A DNA stretch of 64,000 bases from Symbiodinium natans (Eukaryota; Sar; Dinophyceae; Suessiales; Symbiodiniaceae). The position numbers and the translations under genes were made by a program. This document shows, one piece after another, positions 34,053-43,254 of this stretch; positions within the stretch are counted from its first letter, which is position 1, and each line of letters opens with the position of its first letter. The notes under the pieces were generated by a model. The model saw only the letters and a list, made by a program, of their open reading frames with translations, made no database searches and was not told the DNA's origin. The DNA lies in the NCBI GenBank assembly GCA_905221605.1, contig CAJNDS010000669.1:482634-546633 (forward strand), in the 5' to 3' direction.

Positions 34053-34053
<1 letters not shown>

Positions 34054-34422
34054 TCAAAGCAGAATTAGTGAGGATGTTAGTAGTGTAGATGTGAATATTT
34101 CTATTTAGACCCAGACTCATCCCACACCAGCAACAATACTAGGAGCTTTGTGGCCAGCTTCTTGTCGGGTCCAGCCGCTGTTGGAAAATTGAGAACTTTG
34201 GATGAAATTCTTGCACGGTGGCTCAAGATGCAACGCATTGCAACGCGCTCCTTCGAAAGCCTCGTGTCTCTGCATTGCAGCCGATTGCAGCAACCCCTCC
34301 CCCCAGCTTAGACAGATGTGCGCGGCTGGATATCAGGACGGTTGAGCAAGTTTCGGTGCTTCAAATTGCGCTTTGACGCACTGGGGCTTTCTGCTCAAAG
34401 CCCACGGTTTCGGTAAGCAAGT

Positions 34423-34448
34423 CGTTTTTGTGTTTCTTTTTGCTTTCG
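34423..34448 (+). promoter_or_regulatory. T-rich element upstream of GalNAc-transferase-like gene
   Basis: GTTTTTGTGTTTCTTTTTGC-type sequence about 90-115 bases before the ATG. TTTT motifs in place of a TATA box have been proposed for dinoflagellate promoters. Position and composition fit, but T-rich stretches are common, so this is only a suggestion. Confidence 0.2.
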
Positions 34449-34536
34449 CCTTGCGGAATGCTTGTCTTTGCTCGGCTCAGAGCAGTGTTCCTGCGCTGCT
34501 TTTAGCAAGTCTTAGCTCCGTTGCTGTCATGTAGTG

Positions 34537-36507
34537 ATGGCCAAGCCGCGGGGTGAGCGATCTTCTGCTTCACAAGCATGGATTCGGAGATGTTTCGTGT
34601 GCTGGGTAGCTCCGTTGGTTTTCTTGCTTTTCATCCCATTCAACATGCCCAACATGCCTGTGGATGGCACGGAGTTCGGTTTGCTGGAAACGGTGGGGCC
34701 GCCATTGATAGGCTTGACTGCGACGTCTCTGTTGGGCATCACCCTGCCCCTTTGTGGCTGTGCTTCCCGGTGGTTCGTGGTTGTGCAGGTGGTTCTGCAA
34801 ATCGCCATCATCGGATGCTTCTTGACGTTTCAGGAGAGAACCTCGGCAGCTCCGGCAGCTCCGGCAGCTCCGGCGAAGCAGCACACATTCAGAGATGCTG
34901 AAGCTGCGGAGGAGCCAAAGGTTGCCACACGCTTTTTGCAGCCGCAGAATCAGAAGCGATCCGGGACGATGTCAGTGGTGCTGCCTTGCTTGAACGAGCC
35001 ATATGCCTTTAAGACGGTGATGAGCTTCTGCAACCGGACACCTGCAGAGGTGCTGGAGGAGATTATTGTGGTAGACGACGCTTCTGTGCCGCCGCTGGTA
35101 AACAAGCTGGAGGGTGTACCCTCACAGTGCAAGCTCAAGGTCCTTCGGCACAACGAGTCCCTAGGACTCATGATTGCCAAGCAGACGGGAGGAGACGCCG
35201 CATCAGGGACCTATATCGGCTTTTATGATTGCCACGTGGCACCTGCGAGGAACTGGTACAAAGAGACCATCGAACTTTTAGCGGCAAAGGAGCGTCGGCT
35301 TGTTGTCCCCATGATCGCTGACCTAGATCTTGACACTTGGGATGAGAAGGTGCACGGAGCCCTCACGGCCAAGTGCTACATCAACTTCAATGCTGACTTT
35401 TGGTGGTACGAGGATGAGTCCGATTTCATCCCAGTGATCAGTGGAGGCTTGGTCGCCACAACACGGAAGTGGTGGCAGGACTCTGGTGGCTTTGACCCTG
35501 GCATGCGTGGGTGGGGCGGGGAGAACACGGACCAATCGCTGCGAGCATGGCTGTGCGGTGGTGACATTTTGCGAGCTCGGTCTAGTCACGTCGCACACAT
35601 GTGGCGGGTCGATTCCGACCCCCGCACCCTGTCCCACTATCATCTGAAGCATCGCACTGACAATTTGGCGAGGGTGGCCGCCATATGGTTTGGTGAGTTC
35701 AGAGACAAGTTTCGGGAAGGAAAGCTGGACTCAACGCTCGATGTGTCTGTTGCAGTTCACAAGCTGCAGGCTTTGCAGTGCAAGCCGTTTGCCTACTTTC
35801 TGCATCGCTTTCGCAAGTTGTACGTCAGAGGAGGCGTGCTGCCAGAACACGTCTTCCGCCTGCGCTTAAAGGGAACCGACAAGTGCATCTCAAAGAGTGG
35901 AGCCGTCTTCAAGCTGGCGCCTTGCGCCGTGGCATCCTGGTTGCACTTTGCCAACATGGCTCCCCCACGTTTTCCGCGTCCCAGTGATTTCGAAAGGGAC
36001 GCGTCCTTGGCGCCATCTTCGTCTGAAGTGGTTTGTGGTGGTCACACAGCTCCCAGTTGTGCAGAGTGTCCGCGACAGCATGGGGAAGAGTGGTGTCACG
36101 TCGACTGCAAATGGGTTTTCGGAAGCTGTGTTCCGGCAGTGAAATCAGGGCCGTCGTCCTTGAATGATTCCAACATTTCCAACACCTCTAGGCCATTCTC
36201 GGGCATACGTCTATGGAATTCAATCGAGTGCTTTGACCGTTTGGATCCGACAGGTCCTATTGTCTATTTCTGCGATATCACAGGCAACAACCAGAACCAG
36301 CAGTACCTGCTTGATACCCAGGGCCTCATCCGCCACTCTTCCGGCCGCTGCGTCTCTGTGAACCCCAAAGCGACGCAGCTGGCGGCCCACCCCTGCGATG
36401 GCGCTCGCGGCTGGGAGGTAATCGAACGCTTTGTCCCCGCAGAGACCCAGAGATACCAGGCTGCAGTGGCCCGTTACCAGCTTCGAGAGGACTCTCCAGA
36501 CAGCTAG
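34537..36507 (+). CDS. Polypeptide N-acetylgalactosaminyltransferase-like (GT27 type)
   Basis: 656 aa, ATG 34537 (a GTG lies just before), single open frame. Expected to transfer GalNAc to Ser/Thr in the Golgi lumen. Hydrophobic segments at 19-35, ~57-75 and 79-98 give an N-terminal membrane anchor with more than the usual single span. After an Ala/Pro linker, the GT-A domain starts at ~145 (MSVVLPCLNEP), with IIVVDDAS, the metal-binding D-x-H motif as D231-C-H233, the family segment GGFDPGMRGWGGEN (WGGEN 326-330) and HVAHMWR with His354. A C-terminal ricin-type lectin domain begins at ~439 (VFRLRLKGTDKCIS), is broken by a Cys-rich module at 500-531 (CGGHTAPSCAECP...WCHVDCKW) and resumes at ~554 to ~641. 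No intron is apparent, unlike nearby genes, which could mean retroposition. Substrate specificity cannot be read. Confidence 0.9.
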   Translation: MAKPRGERSSASQAWIRRCFVCWVAPLVFLLFIPFNMPNMPVDGTEFGLLETVGPPLIGLTATSLLGITLPLCGCASRWFVVVQVVLQIAIIGCFLTFQERTSAAPAAPAAPAKQHTFRDAEAAEEPKVATRFLQPQNQKRSGTMSVVLPCLNEPYAFKTVMSFCNRTPAEVLEEIIVVDDASVPPLVNKLEGVPSQCKLKVLRHNESLGLMIAKQTGGDAASGTYIGFYDCHVAPARNWYKETIELLAAKERRLVVPMIADLDLDTWDEKVHGALTAKCYINFNADFWWYEDESDFIPVISGGLVATTRKWWQDSGGFDPGMRGWGGENTDQSLRAWLCGGDILRARSSHVAHMWRVDSDPRTLSHYHLKHRTDNLARVAAIWFGEFRDKFREGKLDSTLDVSVAVHKLQALQCKPFAYFLHRFRKLYVRGGVLPEHVFRLRLKGTDKCISKSGAVFKLAPCAVASWLHFANMAPPRFPRPSDFERDASLAPSSSEVVCGGHTAPSCAECPRQHGEEWCHVDCKWVFGSCVPAVKSGPSSLNDSNISNTSRPFSGIRLWNSIECFDRLDPTGPIVYFCDITGNNQNQQYLLDTQGLIRHSSGRCVSVNPKATQLAAHPCDGARGWEVIERFVPAETQRYQAAVARYQLREDSPDS

Positions 36508-37337
36508 CACGCAGAAAAGGGCGAGTTGGAAGTAAGTGCCTTCAAAGTTCTTTTGGCAGGGCCCTAGCTGTTGCAGGGCGTATCTGCGCAGAAGTTGAAC
36601 GTGGTCCCCACATGTCTTACAAGCAGAGCTAGGGGTTCCAGATTGCTTCTTATATCCACCCCAGCATACCCCAACCGAAAAAACTCTGCAAGTGCCGAAG
36701 ATCCTTGACATCTGACAAGTAAGCCAAGCTGTGCCGCGAAGGCTGCTTGCTGAGGCTGCAGAAACTTAGGCCGTGGTATGAATGCAAGCACTCTTACCAT
36801 ATGTCAGTGAGCGAGCCATGATCTCTGAAAGATTCCCTGTAGTTACTTCAGGACGTGAACCGAACTGGGCAGTCAGGTTTGCGCATGCAACGATCTGTAA
36901 CCTCTAAATCAACTCTACGAATGCGTTCACACAGCAGAATTTAAAAGATGGTGTCGTGGTCTGAGCACTCATACATCCCCATCAGCAACACACATGCACT
37001 ATGATGCACTGTTTAGTCAGTAGTCGCACGAAGAAACCTGGACCAGAACCCAGGACAGTCGGAGTTTTTGTTGGGGAAGTGCGTAGTGCAAGCTCAGACA
37101 AATTGAGGACGTTTTAGGTTTAGGGTGAGACATTCAGGGAATGATGGGGCTTCGTGTTTGATGGCGGATTCGCCTGCGCCCTGGGCTCAATGGAAGACCG
37201 CCCGACCACAGCATGAAGTCAATCTAGAAGATTCAGCCTGAGCTAAGAAAATGAGAAGCAAACCACAGCAAACCCAATTGAAGCTAGACTAGGTGTTCTT
37301 GCAGCATCTCGCAGGATCTTGCTCAGAGTTCCGGGAT
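36508..37337. other. Spacer between GT and beta-lactamase-like genes
   Basis: Contains one TTTAGGG-like motif at about 37110. Minus-strand ORFs (36564-36800) have no recognisable features. Confidence 0.5.
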
Positions 37338-40300
37338 ATGAGTAGGGCAAAGGTGGCGAGCAAAGGCAAAGGCCGTGCAAAGGCCCCGGAGTTGAGATGC
37401 ATTGGAGCGGAACATCGAGATCTCCAGCAAATCGATCAGAGCCCCTGTGTTCTTTTTGCTGCGCAGATTTTTCCAGGAAAAGGTGTTTTCGTTTCCTCTC
37501 CGCAGGTGGCAGGCTTTCGCCTGGTGCCGCCAAGTGCCGAGGGCCTGAAAGAAGCTCCCCTGACAAAGCTCAGAGAAGCAGTGAGCGAGGAGGCGACCTG
37601 CGTTTCCTTAGAATGCCGAAGGTATCTGTACTAAGGGCACTGGCTTAGGTTCGGTATCTTCGGGGCTTTCATAATTTGCTGAGCGTGGAGCTATAACCGT
37701 TTGCCAAGTGCTATAGTACCACCTCTTGAGATTGCAGCGCTGCCCGAGCAACGTCAGCGGGTTTGCCAGTTGAAAAGTTTGTCATGTTTCTTTCGGCATT
37801 CGCTTCGCCACATCGTCCACAACAAACGTGCGCAGCTAAAGGCTTTTTGCATTGAGCGAGGTGGGAGCTGGAGCGCTTGCAGGCGCGGCCCACCTGGTGC
37901 TGTGCCTTGGCCTTCAGGCATCTTCAGCCACTGGGCGACATTTGCATAAGTCAGCATCCGCTCTCAGGCGACGAGGCCGGTGCGTGCTGGCACATGCAGA
38001 CGGCTTTGCGAATCTGCGCGCGAAGCAGCGGTTTGGATTGCGTACTCTTTGCCGCCTGCATGGCTGCACCAAGCCACTGGTGGCAGCAGCTTTCCTGACC
38101 CTTGTTGACAAGGGCAAGGTGAAACTAACCGATCCGATCTCCAAATACATCAGCTTCTCCGAGGAGGTGAGTGTGAAACGTGGGAAGTCTCGACCGAAGC
38201 TCCGCAAAGTGAAGGTTCGACCCACCCTCCGGCACCTTCTCACCATGACTGCCGGACTTCAATATCAGGACTGGGGGTGGGCACCATAGGGAAGAATACT
38301 GCAGCAATCGCCATCAAAAATGAGGCTTTCCCGTGACTGCAGTTTGGCAAACTCCAGATGCGATGTCCACTCCGAGACCCTGAGGACTGTCCAGCATACG
38401 CCAAGGTCATGAGGCGCATCAAGCAGCAGCAGGTCAAGACGCGCGGCTCTGTTGAGGCTTTCTTCGGGTCAGCATCCTCACATTCTGGAACCCTGAATGG
38501 TGCAAGTTTCGGGGAAAGCCGAGGAGTCTGGCATCGATGTGTGATGAGCTTGCGGCCCAGCCCCTGCAACGTGAGCCAGGACACTCCAACTGCTCCTTGT
38601 GTATTAAACTTGTGGCAACTCGAAGATCCGTTTCGTGGCAACGTGGCGCAGGGTCCTGCTATACCTACAGCTTCTGCACGGACATGATCGGCAGAGTTTG
38701 CGAAGCCGTGAGTGGCAAGCGGCTGGAAGCTGGGCTTGGAGAAATCATGGGGAAGAAACTCGGGGGAGTTTCTTGAACACAGGGTGATCATGTGTGTAAA
38801 AAATGTTCAGTGGGTTTTTAAATGGCTGCATTTGTCTCTCTCTCGTCGCGCAGGTTGCGAGCTTCCCAGTCTCCGAAGCTTAGATGGCTTGTGACTGCGT
38901 CCCTTTGTGAGTCCCTTTGTATCGCTCCGGAGGACCAGTTCATGAAGGCGGCCCTGCTGGCTCCACTGGGGATGCGAGACACCTTCTTTCAAGTGCCCGA
39001 CTCTTTGGAGGATTAAGACTAGGGGCTTCAGGGAGGCACCAAAAGATCGTGTTTGGTTTCAGATGTCAGAATGTTTCAGATAAAGGAATGTTTGCCTCCA
39101 CGCAGTGGGGCGTGCGCACAGGCTTGCTGGACTGTGTAGTTTGCAGCCCGGGCGTTGCTCGGGTTGTTTTCCCGAGGTTTTTCCCTGAGCTTGCTTGACC
39201 GAGTCTTGTGGCACAAGTCCGTATGAAGAGCTCAGCCCCAGATCGTATCGAACCTTTTTCCCACAGATGAATGTTGGGTTCGGTTGTTCAGAAGGGTTTC
39301 ATGTGAGGCCAACAAGCGGAAGAGGGAAGCGGTTCTCTACGACTGCCAGCGTGGCAGCGGCGGAATGTACGTGCCGAAGGCGACTGCCCAAGCACCTTGC
39401 TTGCTCCAAGAGGTGTGGATGTGATGTGCTTCAGACTGCGATGGGAAGGTCTGGAGTCAGCCAGGCAAGGCCGTCCCTATCATGAGTGCTGGAGGAGGGA
39501 TCTTGAGCTACAATGCCGCTGGGCTTCAAAAATGGTGACCGACAGCAGTAGCCCTAAACCCTAAACCACCACTCCTAAAACCCTAAAATCCTTGAGCCCG
39601 AAACCCGGGACCTACAAGCTTTGGCTTTGTGAGGATCCTGGGATGTGGAGCACAGTGGAGGACTACACGAAGTTCTGTCAGATGCTGCTCACTGGCAAGT
39701 CCCCGACAGGCGCCCAGATCCTGCGGCCAGGCACCATGAAGGCCCCTCGGACCTGAGCGGTTGATCAAAGGGGGGCCCCGTTCGTACAGTTGTAGGGTCC
39801 TCCGTTAAAGGGGCCCCCCCATTAAAGGCCCTCTTCCCTACTCGTAACACCCGTGTCTCCGTCTGGGGCCTCACATTCCCCTCGTATTCGCTTGTGTTTG
39901 TCGAAGGCTCTCTGGTCCGACAGCCTGGCTGTGTACGGGCAGAAGGCGAGTGTTGGGCCCAACCAGCCTGTAGGCTACTTCTCAAAGAGCCCCCTTTTTC
40001 GAAATCTTTATCTTTATACTTTCCTTTGGGGACCGTCGGCGAAAAGCGAGTGGATTGGCGGGGAACCGATCCTCCGAAGGATGGCCGGCTGCCTGGCTGG
40101 CACGACGCAGATGGCAAGGCCAAGGGCGGAATGTGGGACTATACCGGCTGGTCCCTCCTGAAGCTCAGTGTGTTTGGAGGTTTGCACCATTGTTGTCAAG
40201 ACTTGAGGCTCCTTGATTTCGGGCAGCGAAGGATATGTCAATCCCAGCAGAACATAAAGAGACGTCTTGCAGAGTCTCAGTGTGGCTAGTGTGGTTCACC

Positions 40301-40669
40301 TGAGGAACACCCATCTCACCTTCAAGCAGATGCCTTCCCCGTGCCTGGGCCACACAAATAAGGGAGGCTCCCAGAGCCAGGCAGTTCTGAGCGGGAATGA
40401 CCGAGGAGCAAACGCGCCCGCGTGGGGCAGACCATGTGGATGGGTGGTGGGGGTGGCACCTTCTGGGTGGTGGACAAGAAGCTAGGATTGGACTCTGGAA
40501 AGGCTGTGATTCCTTTCTATGATGAGGAGGAATGACCTAAGTTCACTCAATCCCTATTTCCTCAACCCCGGGGAGGAAGCACGAGACCGTCGCCATCTCC
40601 TTCTCTCAGAGCTTCGGTGGCCGCCCTCAGACCGATGCCGCGAAGGACGCCAGTGGCAATGCTTTGTAG
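37338..40669 (+). pseudogene. Beta-lactamase/transpeptidase-like protein, 14 exons, two disruptions
   Basis: Resembles the serine beta-lactamase-related family (class C/LACTB type). Exons: 37338-37621, ~37856-37914, 37968-38324, 38358-38467, 38524-38579, 38652-38728, 38933-39010, 39308-39514, 39634-39741, 39907-39945, 40080-40162, 40305-40340, 40406-40502 and 40586-40669 (TAG). Donors from exon 3 on are GC, GT, GA, GC, GA, GC, GC, GC, GC, GT, GC. Markers: TLCRLHGCTKPLVAAAFLTL, HLLTMTAGLQY, CYTYSFCTDMIGRV, MWSTVEDYTKF, MWMGGGGGTFWVVD. The SxxK nucleophile position reads G-C-T-K, so Ser is absent, and YxN reads YSF. Exon 3 needs +1 nt at the G5 run 38273-38277; exon 8 has TGA at 39422-39424 within continuous coding. 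It is thus a decayed copy or carries sequence errors. Exons 1-2 are the least certain. Confidence 0.75.
39550..39606. repeat. CCCTAAA motifs inside an intron
   Basis: Degenerate telomere-like units within the intron 39515-39633 of the beta-lactamase-like gene. Confidence 0.8.
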
Positions 40670-41809
40670 GCGATTCTTCGTCCTCGTATCCTTACGATTA
40701 CCATTACGATCATGATAACACGAATACGTAGTGTTTTTTTACTATGATTTGATTGTTTGCTCTCGACAATGCTTGATGACAGCTCATCTTCGAGATCGCG
40801 ATGTTTGCCTTCTGCCTGCCCCTTCTCATTGCTTTTCTCCATTGCTGGCTTCAGTGTGAGTGCCCAGGGGACAGCAGGGGCAGAATTTGACATCTGGCGG
40901 GCTTGTTGCACCACCATTGTTACCTTCCTGGAAGGACGCGGCGGTCTTCCTTGAGGCGGCGCTGCAGTAGGCCGGTCGGGTTTGGAGCCCAGACTCGAGC
41001 CTCCCATGGAGATGGAGCAGCTGACATCGACTGTGAGCAGTCGGGAAAACCTTCCAGCTTTGCGTCTTGCTGCAATAGCTTACGAGCTCAGGGACTCTAA
41101 GCAAGATGAGCTTCATTGATGCGACGTTGAAGCAGAGATACTGTTTATGTTGGAAGCCATTCGGCAATGAAAGGGACGTGGCCTTTGCAGAGAGCTCTCA
41201 AAGAGGTCGTGGGGTCAACCCTTCCTCGAATCTTTCCTATTTGTGCCCACCTGCCAGCAGGCGTTTCATTCTCACAGCAATGTTCCTGTTCCACATTTGC
41301 ATCTGTACCAGCTAGAGACACGTCTTTTCTGTGTGGCACACGCATCTCATCCTCAAGCTTCATCCAAGTGGATATTTGAGTCCATATCCAGCAACTTAGC
41401 GCGCAGCCTGCGATTTGTGCCAGCAGCTTGCCCGTGGCATTCGCTGGAGGCGAGGAGGCACTTGCGCTTTCTTGTAGGTCATGATTCCCATCAAAATCCT
41501 TGGCCGGGCACTCTCTTAACACGGACTGCACGTGGGAATTGGAGCCACTAGCGGGCTTGGACTTAGACGGCCTCTGAAGGCCCCCAGATCCCCCAATATC
41601 CCTCTGGCAAGGCGATCGATGGAGGCGGCACGCTGCCTTGGAATCGTCAGAGTGAAACACTGCAGGTCCAGGTCTGGAGAGCCCGAGGGCCAAATGACGT
41701 AAGGGAACAAATCCTTGAACAAATGCTGTCCTCTAGATAGGTGCGCAGAAATGTCATTCGAAGCCGTTTTCAGAAGGGATCTCACACGCCTTTCTTTTTC
41801 TCCTCAAAG
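40670..41809. other. Spacer with possible unassigned exons
   Basis: Protein-like but unsupported frames: + 40979-41129 (EPPMEMEQLTSTVSSRENLP, ending TGA) and minus 40760-41007 (Pro/Lys-rich). No splice partners or domains recognised. Confidence 0.35.
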
Positions 41810-41887
41810 GCCCCACCCTCCGACAACCTCTACATCGCGGACCTCCCGCCGGGCTTCGATGCGCGGATCCTAGAAGTCCAATTGAAG
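41810..41887 (+). CDS. Isolated RRM exon (RNP2 half)
   Basis: Exactly 26 codons between acceptor CTCAAAG|GCCCC and donor TGAAG|GTCCTC. It reads APPSDNLYIADLPPGFDAR and on, the beta1/alpha1 start of an RNA recognition motif with RNP2 LYIADL. Immediately downstream is a decamer repeat array and no continuation is seen nearby. A second RRM gene on the same strand lies 17-20 kb away (59.3-62.6 kb). The two could be ends of one gene with a repeat-expanded intron, or this may be a gene fragment. Confidence 0.55.
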
Positions 41888-41913
41888 GTCCTCACTCCCA
41901 GTGTGGTCCAGGC

Positions 41914-42010
41914 TTAGCACCACTTAGCACCACTTAGCACCACTTAGCACCACTTAGCACCACTTAGCACCACTTAGCACCACTTAGCACCACTTAGCAC
42001 CACTTAGCAC
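41914..42010 (+). repeat. Perfect decamer array (CACTTAGCAC)9
   Basis: Nine identical copies plus a partial first copy. Each contains TTAGCAC and CCACTT. No divergence between copies, so it is recent. Confidence 0.98.
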
Positions 42011-43020
42011 CCTGTTCCTGAACCGCAGAGCTGTAAGAGAAGCTCCCCCTCGGCAGCGTTCAGAATTCCCGAATCCGGCCTTCAGGAGCCGAGCCTTCAA
42101 CAAATCTTCGGGGAGTGCCCCGCTGTTGGAGATCTTATGGCTTAGGGTTTAAGGTTTCGGGAGTCCCGGGAGAGGTTTTCGTTGTTGTTTTGTGCCGAGG
42201 CCTTAAGATGTAGCGAGCTGAGAGAAACTCAGCCCTCAGACCTTGACCCCTAAACCCCGCAGACCCTAGAACACCTCAACCCTAAATCCACCCCCTCAAC
42301 CCCTTTGAGCCCGGACAGAGATCCCCAAGGTTCGATGAGCATTTTGTCTCATTGACTCCCAAACATACAAGGACCCCCCAAAAAGGACCTGATGTAAGCG
42401 CTGCCCCAAACAAAACCTTTTTGGCCGCACTGCACTCATCAATGTCTTCGCATCTACCAGCTATCGTGCTGCACGCGTGTGCCAGTGTTAATGGTTCTTT
42501 TGTGGCTTCGGGTTCGTAGGAGAAACCGGGTATGTGTCAGCCTGTAGAGAGCGAGGTACGGAACCGTCACGCAGTTTAAGCTCCTGCACAACAGCGGCCC
42601 CGGCGGAAAGGCTGGCTGTTGCCAGCCGCGGAACCGCGGCATCACTTTTGAGCGTGACAGTTGCCATTTGGGAAGCTGGTTGCATCGTGGACAGTTCTCT
42701 TCATCATGGTTCTTTTTTGGGTAGCCCCTTAAACGCCTCAAAATATATAGAGCTCCATCTCATGGGACAGGAACCTCAACAGGGATCATATTTTGGACTG
42801 CTGCTGGGTCTCATCATGGTACCCTGAACGCCTATCCCTGACGTGGAGAAACCCGTATGCTGCACTGGCAGACCGCCGCACTGGTGAGATTTCAGTCCGT
42901 CGAGGAGGCTCCTGTTGTGTGGTACGCAGTGTGGTATTTTCAGATGGTATGTAGCAGTATACGGTGATTGTAATGTACATGTATCTGTATACGTATATGC
43001 ATGCAAATGCATGCGTATAT
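42011..43020. other. Spacer with telomere-like motifs, no gene recognised
   Basis: Degenerate TTTAGGG/CCCTAAA near 42140-42310. Overlapping short ORFs on both strands at 42450-42830 without recognisable content. Confidence 0.5.
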
Positions 43021-43026
43021 GCATGT

Positions 43027-43098
43027 CTATGTATGTATGTATGTATGTATGTATGTATGTATGTATGTATGTATGTATGTATATATGTATATATATAT
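43027..43098 (+). repeat. (ATGT)n tetranucleotide array
   Basis: About 14 TATG units, followed by TATATA sequence to 43098. Confidence 0.97.
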
Positions 43099-43254
43099 GA
43101 GCCTGAGACCTTTAGGGTTCTTTTGGCTTAGTTTTTATAAGCCCTCTTAAATAAACAAAGCCAAACGCGATAAATATAGGAATATATATGCTCTTAAATG
43201 AACGCGTCCACTACATGTCTCGATCTGTTCAAGTATAGCTCAGCTTTCTACTCC

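Noticed and set aside
34218-34226. TGGCTCAAG, matching the 3' end of the dinoflagellate spliced leader, upstream of the GalNAc-transferase-like gene
   Set aside because: Only nine bases match and the rest of the 22-nt leader does not; a 9-mer is expected by chance in 64 kb.
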